Assembly: GCA_028285545.1 (NCBI GenBank)
Contig: JANQPA010000102.1
Coordinates: 1 to 64,000, forward strand
From: Saprospiraceae bacterium
GTDB taxonomy: Bacteria > Bacteroidota > Bacteroidia > Chitinophagales > Saprospiraceae
Direction of reading: 5' to 3'
DNA length: 64,000 nt
In this document: positions 44,931 through 55,600 of the stretch, piece by piece
Position numbering within the stretch: position 1 is the stretch's first letter
Layout of the letters: every line of letters starts with the position of its first letter
Notes under the pieces: generated by a model
What the model was told of the DNA's origin: nothing
The model's input: the letters and a program-made list of their open reading frames with translations, nothing else
The model's database searches: none
Program-made: the position numbers and the translations under genes

Positions 44931-44988
44931 TTATAGCGTTTCTATACATCCAATTTCAAGTTGTATTTTTAGTGATAAAAAAGATAAA

Positions 44989-45183
44989 ATGAAAAAATAT
45001 CGATTACCTATTTTTTTCGGGGCATTCCTTATTCTTGGAATCTCTAATTATATGCGCCTATCAGAAGGATATGAGGTCAGAGCTGTTCAGGTTGTTCAAT
45101 TAATTGGTATAGGTTTTTTGGCCGGAATGTTGGTTATGCAACTCATCAACATCTACAAAGAACAAAACCAATCAAAATCATAA
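44989..45183 (+). CDS. Small two-segment membrane protein
   Basis: A 64-residue protein from the ATG at 44989, with hydrophobic helices about 6-22 and 33-55 and a charged C-terminal tail. The open frame extends upstream to 44839, but that part lies in the 22-bp repeat array and has odd composition, so I use the later start. Its last 6 bp overlap the end of the convergent decarboxylase gene. Function unknown. Confidence 0.55.
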   Translation: MKKYRLPIFFGAFLILGISNYMRLSEGYEVRAVQVVQLIGIGFLAGMLVMQLINIYKEQNQSKS

Positions 45184-46590
45184 GTTCTTAGCTACTTCTT
45201 CTATTTTTGAAAGGGCAAAATCTACATGTCTTTGTTCTACATAAGTCTGGCCGATTACCATTCGGATGACATATTTTTCCTTGACTTTAGTATGAGAAAT
45301 ATAAAGATCCCCGCTGCGATTTAAATTATGTATCAGCTGCTCATTCAATTCGTTCAATTTAGATTCATCTTCTATTTTGCCAGGATGAAATCTAAAGCAG
45401 GTGTAATTTAGAAAAGGAGGTAGAATCAATTCAAAACTAGCAGACTCTTTGATTTTTTCTGCAAAATATTGGTTTAACTGGATATGATGGCGTAATCTAT
45501 TCCTGATTCCATCCATTCCGAAGCTGCGGATGACAAACCACAGTTTTAGTGATCTAAACCTACGTCCCAATGGAATACCCCAGTCGCGATAATCATTAAC
45601 CAGACCACGGGTTTGCGTTTTGAGATATTCCGGAAGGACTTCAAAAGTTTTGATCAGGGCACCAGCATCTTTTACAAAATAAACAGTGCAATCAAAATTG
45701 GTAAACATCCATTTATGCGGGTTAAAAACAAAACTATCGGCACCTTCAATACCCTCAATCATCCATTGATATTCTGGTAAAAGGAGAGCTGTTCCGGCAT
45801 AGGCAGCATCAACATGTAACCATATATCATATTTTTCACAAATTTCTGCAATGGGCTGTAGCGGATCTACCGCTACAGTTCCAGTTGAACCGGTAGCCGT
45901 AACCACACAGCAGGGCAAAAAGTCATTGTCCAGATCGGCCCGGATTTGTTGTTCCAATTTTTCAGGAATAAGTCGCAATTGTTCATCCACTTCTATTTTT
46001 ACCAGATTTTTGGTGCCAATTCCGCTAATGGCTACGGCTTTTTCTATAGAAGAATGGGTTTCGGTAGAGCAATAAACTCTCAGATTATTAGGTACTCCTT
46101 CAATATTAGACTTAAAATCCGTCTTTACTTCTCTGGCAGTCAAAATTGCTGCCAGGGTTGCCGTAGAAGCTGTATCCTGAATGACTCCTTCAAAATGCTT
46201 GGGAATGCCCATGTTGTCTCTCAGCCACTCCATCATTCGCTCTTCCAATTCGGCTGCTGCCGGGGAGGTTTCCCAAATCATGCATTGTGCTCCAATGGTA
46301 GAAGTGATAAAATCAGCAAGTACGGACTCAACAGAAACATTAGCCGGGAAGTAGGCATGAAAATTGGGGTGCTGCCAATGAGTGACTCCAGGTATGATGA
46401 TTTCTTCTAAATCTTTCATGATCGCCTCTATTGATTCTGATTCATCAGGTGGTGCCACTGGCAATTGGGAATAAATATCTTTAGGTTTAACCTGAGATTT
46501 CACAGGGTAGGATTCGATATTTTGTAGGTATTTTTGTACCCATTCGGAGACGATTGCCAATTCTTTTGATATGTTCTTTCTATCCAGCAT
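45178..46590 (-). CDS. Group II PLP-dependent (aromatic-L-amino-acid-type) decarboxylase
   Basis: A 470-residue fold-type I decarboxylase. Conserved runs: HPNFHAYFPANVSVESVLAD, ETSPAAAELE, VIQDTASTATLAAILTAR, LHVDAAYAGTALLLPEY (with the PLP-contacting Asp), and FNPHKWMFTNFDC with the Schiff-base lysine. The length and order match tryptophan/tyrosine/DOPA decarboxylases. The substrate amino acid is not determinable by eye. Cytoplasmic; single gene. Confidence 0.92.
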   Translation of the reverse strand: MLDRKNISKELAIVSEWVQKYLQNIESYPVKSQVKPKDIYSQLPVAPPDESESIEAIMKDLEEIIIPGVTHWQHPNFHAYFPANVSVESVLADFITSTIGAQCMIWETSPAAAELEERMMEWLRDNMGIPKHFEGVIQDTASTATLAAILTAREVKTDFKSNIEGVPNNLRVYCSTETHSSIEKAVAISGIGTKNLVKIEVDEQLRLIPEKLEQQIRADLDNDFLPCCVVTATGSTGTVAVDPLQPIAEICEKYDIWLHVDAAYAGTALLLPEYQWMIEGIEGADSFVFNPHKWMFTNFDCTVYFVKDAGALIKTFEVLPEYLKTQTRGLVNDYRDWGIPLGRRFRSLKLWFVIRSFGMDGIRNRLRHHIQLNQYFAEKIKESASFELILPPFLNYTCFRFHPGKIEDESKLNELNEQLIHNLNRSGDLYISHTKVKEKYVIRMVIGQTYVEQRHVDFALSKIEEVAKNL

Positions 46591-46732
46591 AATGGTTCTT
46601 CGTTTTTGAAAGGCCTAAATTTAAGGATTTGACTTAAGTTTTCATCTGAAAGGGGGAAAACAGATTCTTGAATCGACTATTAATTTCAGCTTTTAATTGA
46701 CCTTCGACTTAATATTTTTATAAAAAACCATA

Positions 46733-49429
46733 ATGATCATGCCTTGTAGAAACGAAGGCTTAGTCTTGCTTTTTCTAATTTTATTGACAACACTTTTTTC
46801 CTGCAGGCAGAAAGGTGAGATTAAGTATAAAAACTCCAGTATCTCAGTCGAAGAAAGAGTAGAGGATTTATTAGCCAGAATGACTTTGGAGGAAAAATTT
46901 TGGCAATTATATATGATCCCAGGGGATTTATCTGACGGCAAAGAAAAATATAAGCATGGGATCTTTGGATTTCAGGTGGCTACAAAAAGCAAAACAGGAA
47001 ATAAAGCAGAGCAATTGCTTGATTATTCAAGTGGCATGAAAGCCCAGGAAACCGCCCAATTAATTAATGGCATCCAAAAATACTTTGTTGAAGAAACGAG
47101 GCTGGGTATCCCTATCATTCCCTTTGATGAAGCATTACATGGTTTAGTGAGAGAAGGAGCAACGGCTTTTCCCCAATCTATTGCTTTAGCTGCCACCTGG
47201 GACACCAGTTTAGTAGCTGATGTGGCCCGTGCCATTGCTATGGAAACAAAGACTAGGGGTATCCGACAGATATTATCTCCCGTTTTAAATATTGCAAGAG
47301 ACGTTCGTTGGGGGAGAACAGAAGAAACCTATGGGGAAGATCCCTTACTTGCAACTCAAATGGCTCTTTCTTTTATTGCATCATTTGAAAATGCAGGTAT
47401 AATAACAACTCCCAAACATTTTATTGCCAATGTAGGAGATGGAGGAAGAGATAGCTATCCAATTCATTTTAATGAAAGATTATTAGAAGAAATATATTTC
47501 CCCGCTTTTAAGGCAGCTTTTCAAAAGGCAAAAGCAGGCTCGGTAATGACTTCCTATAATTCTTTGGATGGCAGGCAATGTACCGCTAACAACTGGCTAT
47601 TAAATCAAAAACTTAAAAAAGATTGGGATTTTGATGGTTTTGTTATTTCAGATGCTGGCGCTACAGGTGGAGCGAATGTGCTTCATTTTACGGCAAAAAA
47701 TTATGAAGAATCTACAGAGCAGGCCCTGGAAAACGGTTTGGATGTGATCTTTCAAACTTCTTATGATCATTACCCTCTTTTTTTTCAAGCTTTTAAAGAG
47801 GGGAAGATTCCTGAGAAGATGATCGATGAGGCGGTTGGGAGGGTACTCAGGGCAAAATTTAGCCTTGGCTTATTTGAAAATCCATATGTTGATCCAATGG
47901 AGGCTAATAAATGGAATGGTACTAAGGAACACCAGCAGCTGGCAAAAACAGCTGCACTTAAATCTATGGTTTTATTAAAAAATGAAAAAAATACCCTCCC
48001 TTTTGATAAAAATATCGGCTCCCTTGCTGTAATAGGAATTGATGCGGAAGAGTCTAGGTTAGGTGGATACTCAGGACCGGGTAATCAGCCAGTAAGCATA
48101 CTACAAGGAATAAAAAATAAGATAGGGAAAACTTGTGAAGTCAATTTTGCACCTGGCTGCGGACGAGAAATAATCGACTTTGTGGCCATCCCTGCTAATA
48201 ATCTGTATTCCTTTCAGAATGGAAAAAAGGAGAAAGGATTAAAAGCAGAATATTTCAATAATATACATCTGGAGGGAGAGCCAGCATTAACAAGAATAGA
48301 TCCAAACATAGATTTCAGATGGACTTTATTTTCTCCAGATCCCGAAACGATTAATTATGATTATTACTCGGTCAGATGGACCGGCAAACTAATTGCTACC
48401 CATACAGGAAACTTCAATATTGGAATAAAGGGAGATGATGGTTACCGATTATTCCTTAATGATGAGCTAATAATTGATAATTGGAGGAAACAAACGGTTC
48501 AGAATCTCACCAAAGAATATCATTTTGAAAAAGATAAGGAATATGATATCAAGGTCGAATTTTTTGAATCTACTGGAAATGTATGGTTTAAATTAGTTTG
48601 GAATATGGGACTTGATCAAAACCCAGAACAAGCGATAAAAAATGCAGTAAATACGGTGCAAGAAAGTGAGGCTGCTTTAGTAGTTGTGGGGATTGAAGAA
48701 GGAGAGTTTAGAGACCGGGCCTACCTTTCTTTGCCAGGACAACAAGAGAAATTAATCAATAGTATTGCTCAGACTGGAAAACCTATGGCTGTTATATTGG
48801 TAGGAGGTAGCGCCATAACCACGGATAAGTGGATACATCAAGTGCCTGCCATAATGGATGTGTGGTATCCAGGCGAACAAGGAGGGCATGCTGTGGCAGA
48901 TGTATTATTTGGCGACTACAATCCCGCTGGCAGGTTACCCATTACTTTTCCAAAACATGAGGGGCAATTACCACTATACTATAACCATAAACCGACCGGG
49001 AGAGGGGATGATTATGTAAATCTTACTGGAAAACCTCTATTTCCATTTGGCTATGGATTAAGTTATACTCGTTTTGAATATGGTAATATGCAGATTGATT
49101 CCTCCAAAATTTCTACTAATGAAAGCACAACTATACGGTTTAAGATTAGAAATATTGGAGATTATGATGGAGAAGAAGTAGTACAACTTTACATAAAGGA
49201 TCTGTTTGCTTCGGTAGCTCGCCCGGTGATGGAATTAAAAGGATTTAAGCGGATTTATCTGAAAAAGGGAGAAACAAAAGAAGTAGCATTCGTAATAAAG
49301 CCGGAATTACTAAGTATGCTGAATGAGAAAATGGAAACAGTGATAGAACCTGGTGATTTTAGAATAATGATTGGTGCTTCCTCTAATGATATTCGATTAA
49401 GGGGTATTTTGAAGTTGAAAGACTTATAA
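46733..49429 (+). CDS. GH3 beta-glucosidase-like lipoprotein with PA14 domain
   Basis: An 898-residue glycoside hydrolase. A lipoprotein signal with the lipobox LFSC (Cys24) places it in the outer or inner membrane. The GH3 N-terminal barrel spans about 40-380, with RWGRTEETYGEDP, KHFIANVGDGGRD and the nucleophile motif FVISDAGAT (Asp307). The second GH3 domain is split by a PA14 domain at about 500-635 (EYFNNIHLEG, GIKGDDGYRLFLND), as in many GH3 enzymes; a fibronectin-like C-terminus ends it. It removes non-reducing sugars, probably glucose or xylose residues. It is next to the dockerin/cohesin-like T9SS gene. Confidence 0.92.
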   Translation: MIMPCRNEGLVLLFLILLTTLFSCRQKGEIKYKNSSISVEERVEDLLARMTLEEKFWQLYMIPGDLSDGKEKYKHGIFGFQVATKSKTGNKAEQLLDYSSGMKAQETAQLINGIQKYFVEETRLGIPIIPFDEALHGLVREGATAFPQSIALAATWDTSLVADVARAIAMETKTRGIRQILSPVLNIARDVRWGRTEETYGEDPLLATQMALSFIASFENAGIITTPKHFIANVGDGGRDSYPIHFNERLLEEIYFPAFKAAFQKAKAGSVMTSYNSLDGRQCTANNWLLNQKLKKDWDFDGFVISDAGATGGANVLHFTAKNYEESTEQALENGLDVIFQTSYDHYPLFFQAFKEGKIPEKMIDEAVGRVLRAKFSLGLFENPYVDPMEANKWNGTKEHQQLAKTAALKSMVLLKNEKNTLPFDKNIGSLAVIGIDAEESRLGGYSGPGNQPVSILQGIKNKIGKTCEVNFAPGCGREIIDFVAIPANNLYSFQNGKKEKGLKAEYFNNIHLEGEPALTRIDPNIDFRWTLFSPDPETINYDYYSVRWTGKLIATHTGNFNIGIKGDDGYRLFLNDELIIDNWRKQTVQNLTKEYHFEKDKEYDIKVEFFESTGNVWFKLVWNMGLDQNPEQAIKNAVNTVQESEAALVVVGIEEGEFRDRAYLSLPGQQEKLINSIAQTGKPMAVILVGGSAITTDKWIHQVPAIMDVWYPGEQGGHAVADVLFGDYNPAGRLPITFPKHEGQLPLYYNHKPTGRGDDYVNLTGKPLFPFGYGLSYTRFEYGNMQIDSSKISTNESTTIRFKIRNIGDYDGEEVVQLYIKDLFASVARPVMELKGFKRIYLKKGETKEVAFVIKPELLSMLNEKMETVIEPGDFRIMIGASSNDIRLRGILKLKDL

Positions 49430-49439
49430 TTAAAAAAGG

Positions 49440-49466
49440 TCAGGGCTGCCGGATGGCAAACCCTGA
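49440..49466. terminator. Hairpin downstream of the GH3 gene
   Basis: TCAGGG-C-TGCC-GGAT-GGCA-AA-CCCTGA at 49440-49466, two stems in line, 10 bp after the GH3 stop. No T-run follows. Confidence 0.45.
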
Positions 49467-49470
49467 GCAC

Positions 49471-49740
49471 CGTTCATGGGATTAATAAGAAAGGCTACAA
49501 TACCTAAAATCAAATCTTGAGATTATAACTGAAAGTAGCAAATGTTAAAAAAACTGTTCATGGGATTAAAAGAAACTACATTGAGATCAATTGAAAACTG
49601 TTCATGGAATTATGACTGTTATTGGATTATGTTCAAAAATGTTCTTGAGATTAAAGTTGGTAATTGCAAATGTTTAAATGTTCATGGAATTGAAGAGAAA
49701 CTAATTGAGATCTATTCAAAAATTGTTCATGGAATTATAA
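49471..49740 (+). repeat. Seven degenerate ~42-bp tandem units between convergent genes
   Basis: A unit opening with TGTTCATGGAATTA (or CTTGAGATTA) recurs at about 49471, 49513, 49555, 49599, 49640, 49679 and 49724. The spacing is 39-45 bp, mean 42, about four helical turns, with a weaker half-unit (TTGAGAT) near 22 bp. It fills most of the 322 bp between the GH3 gene and the convergent T9SS protein gene. Units differ a lot, which argues against recent expansion. An open frame of 85 codons here is a by-product of the repeat. Confidence 0.65.
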
Positions 49741-49751
49741 TCTTGTCTATG

Positions 49752-50909
49752 TCATGGTTGCTTGAAAAAGCTTCGTACGTAAAGGTGCTTATCCGTTAAA
49801 ATCTTAAAAGTGTAAATTCCATTAGGATAATTACCGATGTCAAATTCTTCTTTGCTTTGTAATCCTCCCAATTTCTGATTTGAGAGGAGGCGTCCATTGG
49901 CATCATACATTAAAATCTGTTTTATCACTTCTTCAGGATTCTCCATTTCGATGTTAATGTGCTGCCCGCTAACTGGATTTGGATACACTTTAAACCCTTT
50001 TTGCCGGATGGCTTGTACCGTTGTAGTGGTAGGATCCGTTGTGAATGCCAATTCAGATGGAGCTACCGGAGAATCCAGTAAACTGAAATTTACCATTCTG
50101 ATGTCTGTATTACTGACCGTAGAAGAAAATAAAACGATGTCTTGCATGACAATGGAAAAGGTTCCAACAGGACCGAAGCCACTTACAGATACCCCATTTT
50201 TTCTAACAATGGCCACCTGGGCAACCCCAAGGTTTCGATCATTATTAACAAATTGGATAACTTTATCATCTCCTTGGCCACTCATCCAGGTATCATCCAG
50301 AATATTGAGTCTAAAAGCATTTCCTCTATTCGATACTACCTCTGGATCGTAGACCACTGTAAAGGCAATGCCATAAAAATCAGTGATGCTATCCGTTTCC
50401 ATTCCTAATGATAAGTCAACTTCTAATGTTCCACCCGGTTCGATGACAGGGTTTTCGGTAGAGAGTGATAAAATTGGATCGGATTCGGTATCTCCCGTTG
50501 CATATTCATCAGCAGTTACCTCTCCATGGACTAATCCAAAATTCTCTTCAATTATATCCTTGTCATCATCATCTACATCTCCATCTCCGTCACAATCAGC
50601 AAATGCGTAATTCAAACCGTCAGGGAAATTTTTATCCCAAAGATTAGCTGGCAAGTCCTGGCCTGTCCAATTGGTGCTGGGACTTAGCCTTCCATCCCCG
50701 GTGGCCTCTTTTGCCACCGCCCAGTATAGTACGTCAATGTTATTGACAATACCGTTGTTGTTAATATCACCTGGCCAAACTTGTTGGCCTTGGATCATGG
50801 GAATTTTCAAGAGGATTATAACTATTACAAAAAGTATGCGTCGCAATGTTCGTCTTGTTTGTAATTCTGTTACAAATATATTGGCAGTAGAAGCGTGTGA
50901 CAAATACAT
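49752..50909 (-). CDS. T9SS-sorted protein with dockerin-like and cohesin-like regions
   Basis: A 385-residue exported protein. After a hydrophobic signal (about 24-41) come dockerin-type calcium loops: GDINNNGIVNNIDVLYWA and DCDGDGDVDDDDKDII, i.e. two EF-hand-like repeats. Residues about 145-285 resemble a cohesin-type beta-sandwich (VIEPGGTLEVDLSLGM, FYGIAFTVVYDPEVV). The end is a type A T9SS sorting domain (VYPNPVSGQHINIEM, YPNGIYTFKIL). The signal starts late, so a TTG about 27 codons downstream may be the true start. Dockerin and cohesin parts in one protein could self-associate on the surface. It is convergent with the GH3 gene. Confidence 0.8.
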   Translation of the reverse strand: MYLSHASTANIFVTELQTRRTLRRILFVIVIILLKIPMIQGQQVWPGDINNNGIVNNIDVLYWAVAKEATGDGRLSPSTNWTGQDLPANLWDKNFPDGLNYAFADCDGDGDVDDDDKDIIEENFGLVHGEVTADEYATGDTESDPILSLSTENPVIEPGGTLEVDLSLGMETDSITDFYGIAFTVVYDPEVVSNRGNAFRLNILDDTWMSGQGDDKVIQFVNNDRNLGVAQVAIVRKNGVSVSGFGPVGTFSIVMQDIVLFSSTVSNTDIRMVNFSLLDSPVAPSELAFTTDPTTTTVQAIRQKGFKVYPNPVSGQHINIEMENPEEVIKQILMYDANGRLLSNQKLGGLQSKEEFDIGNYPNGIYTFKILTDKHLYVRSFFKQP

Positions 50910-51131
50910 TTTTATGGTTTTTTCAGATTTATTTTACGGTTAAATTCTGTATTTTTATCTGATTTAATTAAACTTATTCTAGTTAATAAATTGAAAAACA
51001 GAATTTTATCAAAAAATAATTTATTATTATTTTAATATGAATTGTTTTGTTTTTCAGAATTATTATTTTTTTTAATTGCTGGAAAACATGAAAATAACAC
51101 CATTTTTTTGTCAATTTTCTCATTTTAGCCT

Positions 51132-52541
51132 ATGGAAAAAAGTAAATTGATAGACTTACTTCAATCTTTTAGTCCAACGGATCTTAGAAAGTTTAAGGAA
51201 TTTGTAGCTTCTCCATATTTTAATAAGAATAAGGAGCTAATTCATTTTTTACAACATCTTGAGGGATTGGCACCTGAGTATGCTGCCGATAAAGTTAAAA
51301 AAGATGTGGTATATACTGCCTTGTTTCCAGGAGAGACTTTTGACAAAAAGAAGATGGGGCATTTAATGAATTATTTGCTCAAATTAGCCGAACAATTCCT
51401 GGCTATTGAACGATACCAAAAAGAAGATAGACTTCTGAACGTTCATACCTTAAACCAGTTTGTAGATCGCAAGCTGGATAAACATTATCATTACCTTTCC
51501 AGAAAAGCTCAATCATCACTAGAAGAAAAAGGAGTCAGAGATGAGAATGACTTTTATTACAAATACTTAATTTCCAGAGCTGCCACTGATCATTTTGATA
51601 GTAAGCTAATTCGTAAATTTGATCCTAGCCTGCAACAGACCTCTGATGAATTAGACCAGTTTTATTTTTTCAATAAATTGAAGTACAGCTGCGAAATGCT
51701 GAACCGCAAAGCTATTATTGCAGCAGATTATCACCTGCCTTTTATTGAAGAAGTAAAATCCTATTTATTAGAAAAAGAGAGCCTTGATCCTCTTATTGAA
51801 ACCTACCTCCGGATTTTTTTAACCATCTCCCAGCCTGATAAGGAAGAGCATTTTGAAATTCTTTTGAAACTGATGGGAAATTTAGATGGCCAGCTTAGTC
51901 ATAAAATTCAACAGGAAATATATTCTTATGCCATTAATTATTGTGCGCCACAGATCCGAAAAGGGAAATCCAAATATGTCTCCATAATGCTTGACCTATA
52001 TGTGGAAGGGATTAATAATAAGGCCTTTTTTGATGGAGATTACCTTTCTCACTGGACCTATAATAATGTTGTTAAACTGGCTTTGCGGCTCCAGCGATTC
52101 GAATGGGCCGAAAATTTTATTACAGAATATGCCAACAGTCTTCCTCCTCAGCTTAGTGAAGATGCCAAATACTTCAATATGGCCGAAGTCTTCTTCCTGA
52201 AAAAAGATTATGACGGTGTATTGACTAATTTGAATCAACTACAGTTTACGGACCTCCATTATCACCTTGGCTCCCGAGTTATCCTTTTAAAAACTTATTA
52301 TGAACAGGATGCGGAAGAACCATTGTATTCTTTGCTAGCTTCCTTTAGTGTGTATCTGCGCAGGAATAAGCAGATTTCTCTGGCTATGAAAAAAAATTGC
52401 CTGAACTTCTGCAATGTACTTAATCAAATCCTCCGCCGAAACCCTAAAAAATGGGAAAGCATTGGCAAGGATATTCGGGAGATGCAGCCGCTTGCAGAGA
52501 GAGCTTGGTTGAATCAAGTGTGGGAAGAGAATAAAATATAA
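51132..52541 (+). CDS. Large helical protein of unknown function
   Basis: A 469-residue cytosolic protein, all helical by pattern, with TPR-like spacing through residues 200-460 but no clear repeat consensus. The N-terminus (KLIDLLQSFSPTDLRKFKEF, then SPYFNKNKELIHFL) looks like a conserved domain that I recall only from uncharacterised Saprospiria proteins. No catalytic motif, signal peptide or membrane segment. Single gene with a 222-bp AT-rich upstream region. Function not assigned. Confidence 0.75.
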   Translation: MEKSKLIDLLQSFSPTDLRKFKEFVASPYFNKNKELIHFLQHLEGLAPEYAADKVKKDVVYTALFPGETFDKKKMGHLMNYLLKLAEQFLAIERYQKEDRLLNVHTLNQFVDRKLDKHYHYLSRKAQSSLEEKGVRDENDFYYKYLISRAATDHFDSKLIRKFDPSLQQTSDELDQFYFFNKLKYSCEMLNRKAIIAADYHLPFIEEVKSYLLEKESLDPLIETYLRIFLTISQPDKEEHFEILLKLMGNLDGQLSHKIQQEIYSYAINYCAPQIRKGKSKYVSIMLDLYVEGINNKAFFDGDYLSHWTYNNVVKLALRLQRFEWAENFITEYANSLPPQLSEDAKYFNMAEVFFLKKDYDGVLTNLNQLQFTDLHYHLGSRVILLKTYYEQDAEEPLYSLLASFSVYLRRNKQISLAMKKNCLNFCNVLNQILRRNPKKWESIGKDIREMQPLAERAWLNQVWEENKI

Positions 52542-52581
52542 GTTACTGCAAAACTGCCACCAACAGAGTACGAGCTATGAA

Positions 52582-52611
52582 CAGTGACTATCAGTGTTCA
52601 TCAGCGGCAAA
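52582..52611 (+). repeat. Three 10-bp units, related to element A
   Basis: CAGTGACTAT, CAGTGTTCAT and CAGCGGCAAA are consecutive 10-bp units between the convergent helical-protein and VPS10/BNR genes. 52592-52611 matches element A (91-110) at 17 of 20 positions. The preceding 52551-52571 resembles the 22-bp array at 44843-44930. Confidence 0.5.
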
Positions 52612-52636
52612 AAGTGACTTTTTTACTTAAAATCCC

Positions 52637-55600
52637 TTATTCCATCCTTCCCAGCCAATCAATGTCCACCTTCCTGATTTTTTCCACAAAAGCGGCCCAA
52701 TCCTTTTCCATAAACTGCTGAACCTGCTCACCATAAGTTAGCACAAACTGGCTAGCCTCCTCCAATAAATCCTTTTCCTGCTGAGAAATAAGCCGCACTC
52801 TGGACATCGCAATTCGTTGAACATCTCTTACCTTAGAATAAGGGGTGACCTTGGAGGTCTGCCAGGCACCCACCTGCCTTTTGGGTCGGGGCGTTCGACC
52901 TTCCGCCTTTAGGTTTTCCAATTTTTCACTTATAGTCTTGATTAGCTGGAGAATCTCCTTTTTAGATGGATCGTTTATTTCCTTAAGTTGCCTTTCCAAT
53001 TTAGAAATCACCTCTATTTTTTTATCAATAGCAATTAGAGAAGAAGCCAATTTTTCCACTTGCATATTGACTTCTTTCTGATAGGAATAAAGCTGCTCGT
53101 CTACCTCCGGCGCTAATTCAAATCGAGGATCAGGAATCAACTGTACATAATTGGAATCTTTTACTCCTTCATAGTCTAACACTATTTTATATCTACCAGG
53201 AAGTACCGGGATACCTCTTGATTCCTCACTGATCCAGGCACCAGGTAAGTTAGAAGTTTGTTCATCTAATTTCCAGATCAGATAATTTAAACCTTTTGAA
53301 TTGGGTTTAGCCATTACTGTATTAATCAAACGATTATTTTTATCATAGACCTTAGCTGTTATTTCAGCTTTTGCTTTTATCTCATTATTCAGGAAAAAAG
53401 GAACTTTCATCCTTTGAAATACTTTATTCTCCCCTTCAAAGGTGGTATGAAACCCTGACCATATATTCCCTGGAGGATTAATGAACAGCCCTTTTACCTG
53501 AACGGCTTCATTCATCGGCAGTGCCGTCAGGCCATCTTTTATTTTTCCAGCAGCTACTGTTCGGAGCGCCAACAGATCATCTATCACCCAGATGGCTCTA
53601 CCAAAAGTGCCAACAATTAAGGCAGATTCACTTTCCTGAATCTTAAGATCCATAGTAGAAACAGAGGGGAAACCATTCTTAAATTGCACCCAATTATTTC
53701 CTTGGTCTATACTGATCCATAAACCATTCTCGGTACCTAGAAACACTAAATTAGGCTCTTTGATGTCCTGAGCGATAGAGAGAGCATAACCTTTGACCTG
53801 ATTTTCATCCGCCATACTTTTCCAGGTTTTTCCAAAGTCATCCGTTTTAAAAAGGTAGGGGCGATAATCTCCTTTTCGGTAATTATTGACTACCACCCAG
53901 GCAGAGCCTGCCTCAAAAGGGGAGGCTTGAATGCGAGCAATCCAGGCTTCATGAGGCATCCCAGTGACATTGCCTGTCAAATTATTCCAGGATTTTCCGC
54001 CGTCTCTGGTAATGTGTAGTTGCCCATCATCGGTTCCTGCCCAGATGATTTCCCTTTCTATAGGACTAGGTGCAATGGCTAAAATGCTATTGTAATTTTC
54101 AGCTCCGGAAATGTCTAGTGTCAATCCGCCGTAATCTCCTTTTTGATGCTCTGGATTATTGGTGGACAAATCTGGTGAGATGATTTCCCAGCTTGCTCCC
54201 TTATCTGTGGATTTATGTACAAACTGCGATCCATAGTATACCGCATTTTTATCAAAAGGATCTTTGGCAAAAGCTGCATTCCAGTTAAAACGCAGTGTTG
54301 TTTGTCGATGATGAACTTGAGGTTTAATACTGCTGTAATATCCTGTTAGTTTATCATACCGATATAAATTTCCATTCTGAGAAGTGCCATAACCAAAGCG
54401 CGAATTATCCAGATCAGGTGCTATATAAAAGCCATCACCACCCACTAAGTACTGCCAATACAAGGTTCGGATGCCTCCACGCTTCCAGGTATAGGCGGGG
54501 CCAGACCAATTGCCATTATCTTGCATACCGCCATAAACATTATAGGGACGATCATTATCTGCATTGATTTGGTAGAATTGTGCCACAGGGATGCTTTCGG
54601 GGAAATACCAACTCTTTCCATGATCATAAGTAATGCCTATACCGCCATCTCCTCCAATAATAAAATGTTCTGGATCATTAGGATTCATCCAAAAGGCATG
54701 GAAATCAGCATGAATTCCTTTGGTTTCATCTGCAGGAATCATCGGAACAGGATCAAAGGTTTTACCCCCATCATAACTCAAGGAAAGAGGTTGATATATA
54801 TTATAAAGCCGGTTAGGATCCTTGGAATCCACTGCCAATTCCTGAAAATAAAAAGGTCGATTATTGGTAAAACGAGGGTTGTCATTAATTTTATACCAAC
54901 TCAAACCACCATTGTCGCTTCTATACAAAGCATTTTTAGTAGCTTCAATTTTGGCATAAATTCGATTAGGGTCGGAGGGGGCGATGGCCAAACCAATTCT
55001 TCCGAGTTCACCTGCTGGAAGCCCATCAGCTTCAGTGTATTTTTTCCATGATTTTCCCGCATCATAGGTCACATATAGACCTGATCCAGGACCTCCAGAA
55101 GTAAAATAATAAGGTGTTCGTCGATGCTCATAAATAGCGGCAATCAATTTATTGGGATTGCTGGGATCCATAACTAAATCCGCAATGCCGGATTGGTTAT
55201 TGGTATACAGTATTTTTTCCCATGTTGAGCCTCCATCCGTCGTTTTATACAAACCTCGATCTTCATTAGGGGTAAAAGGATCTCCCATGGCACCCACATA
55301 AACCACATCGGGCTTATCAGGATCAATAATAATGCGGTGGATGGTTTTGGTGGCCTCCAGTCCAAGATGAGTCCAACTCCGACCTCCATCCAGGCTTTTA
55401 AAAATGCCCATACCCAAATTCATAGAATTCCTTGGATTGCCTTCACCTGTGCCCACCCAGACTACACTGGGATTATTTTGTTGTATAGCGACCGCTCCAA
55501 TATTTTGGGTGGGCTGATCATCAAAAACGGGAGTCCAGGCACTTCCACCATTTTCAGACTTCCAAACGCCTCCGGAAGCAGCACCCAGATAGATTAATTT

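Noticed and set aside
44839-44988. 50-codon N-terminal extension of the small membrane protein
   Set aside because: Encoded by the 22-bp repeat array, with odd His/Asn/Cys-rich composition; the ATG at 44989 gives a normal small membrane protein.
49542-49799. 85-codon plus-strand open frame
   Set aside because: It coincides with the ~42-bp tandem repeats and its translation just repeats the unit (CSWNY, VHGI); it also runs into the opposite-strand T9SS gene.
50142-50943. Several plus-strand open frames opposite the T9SS dockerin-like gene
   Set aside because: Fully inside an intact gene on the other strand that has clear domains; no independent signals.
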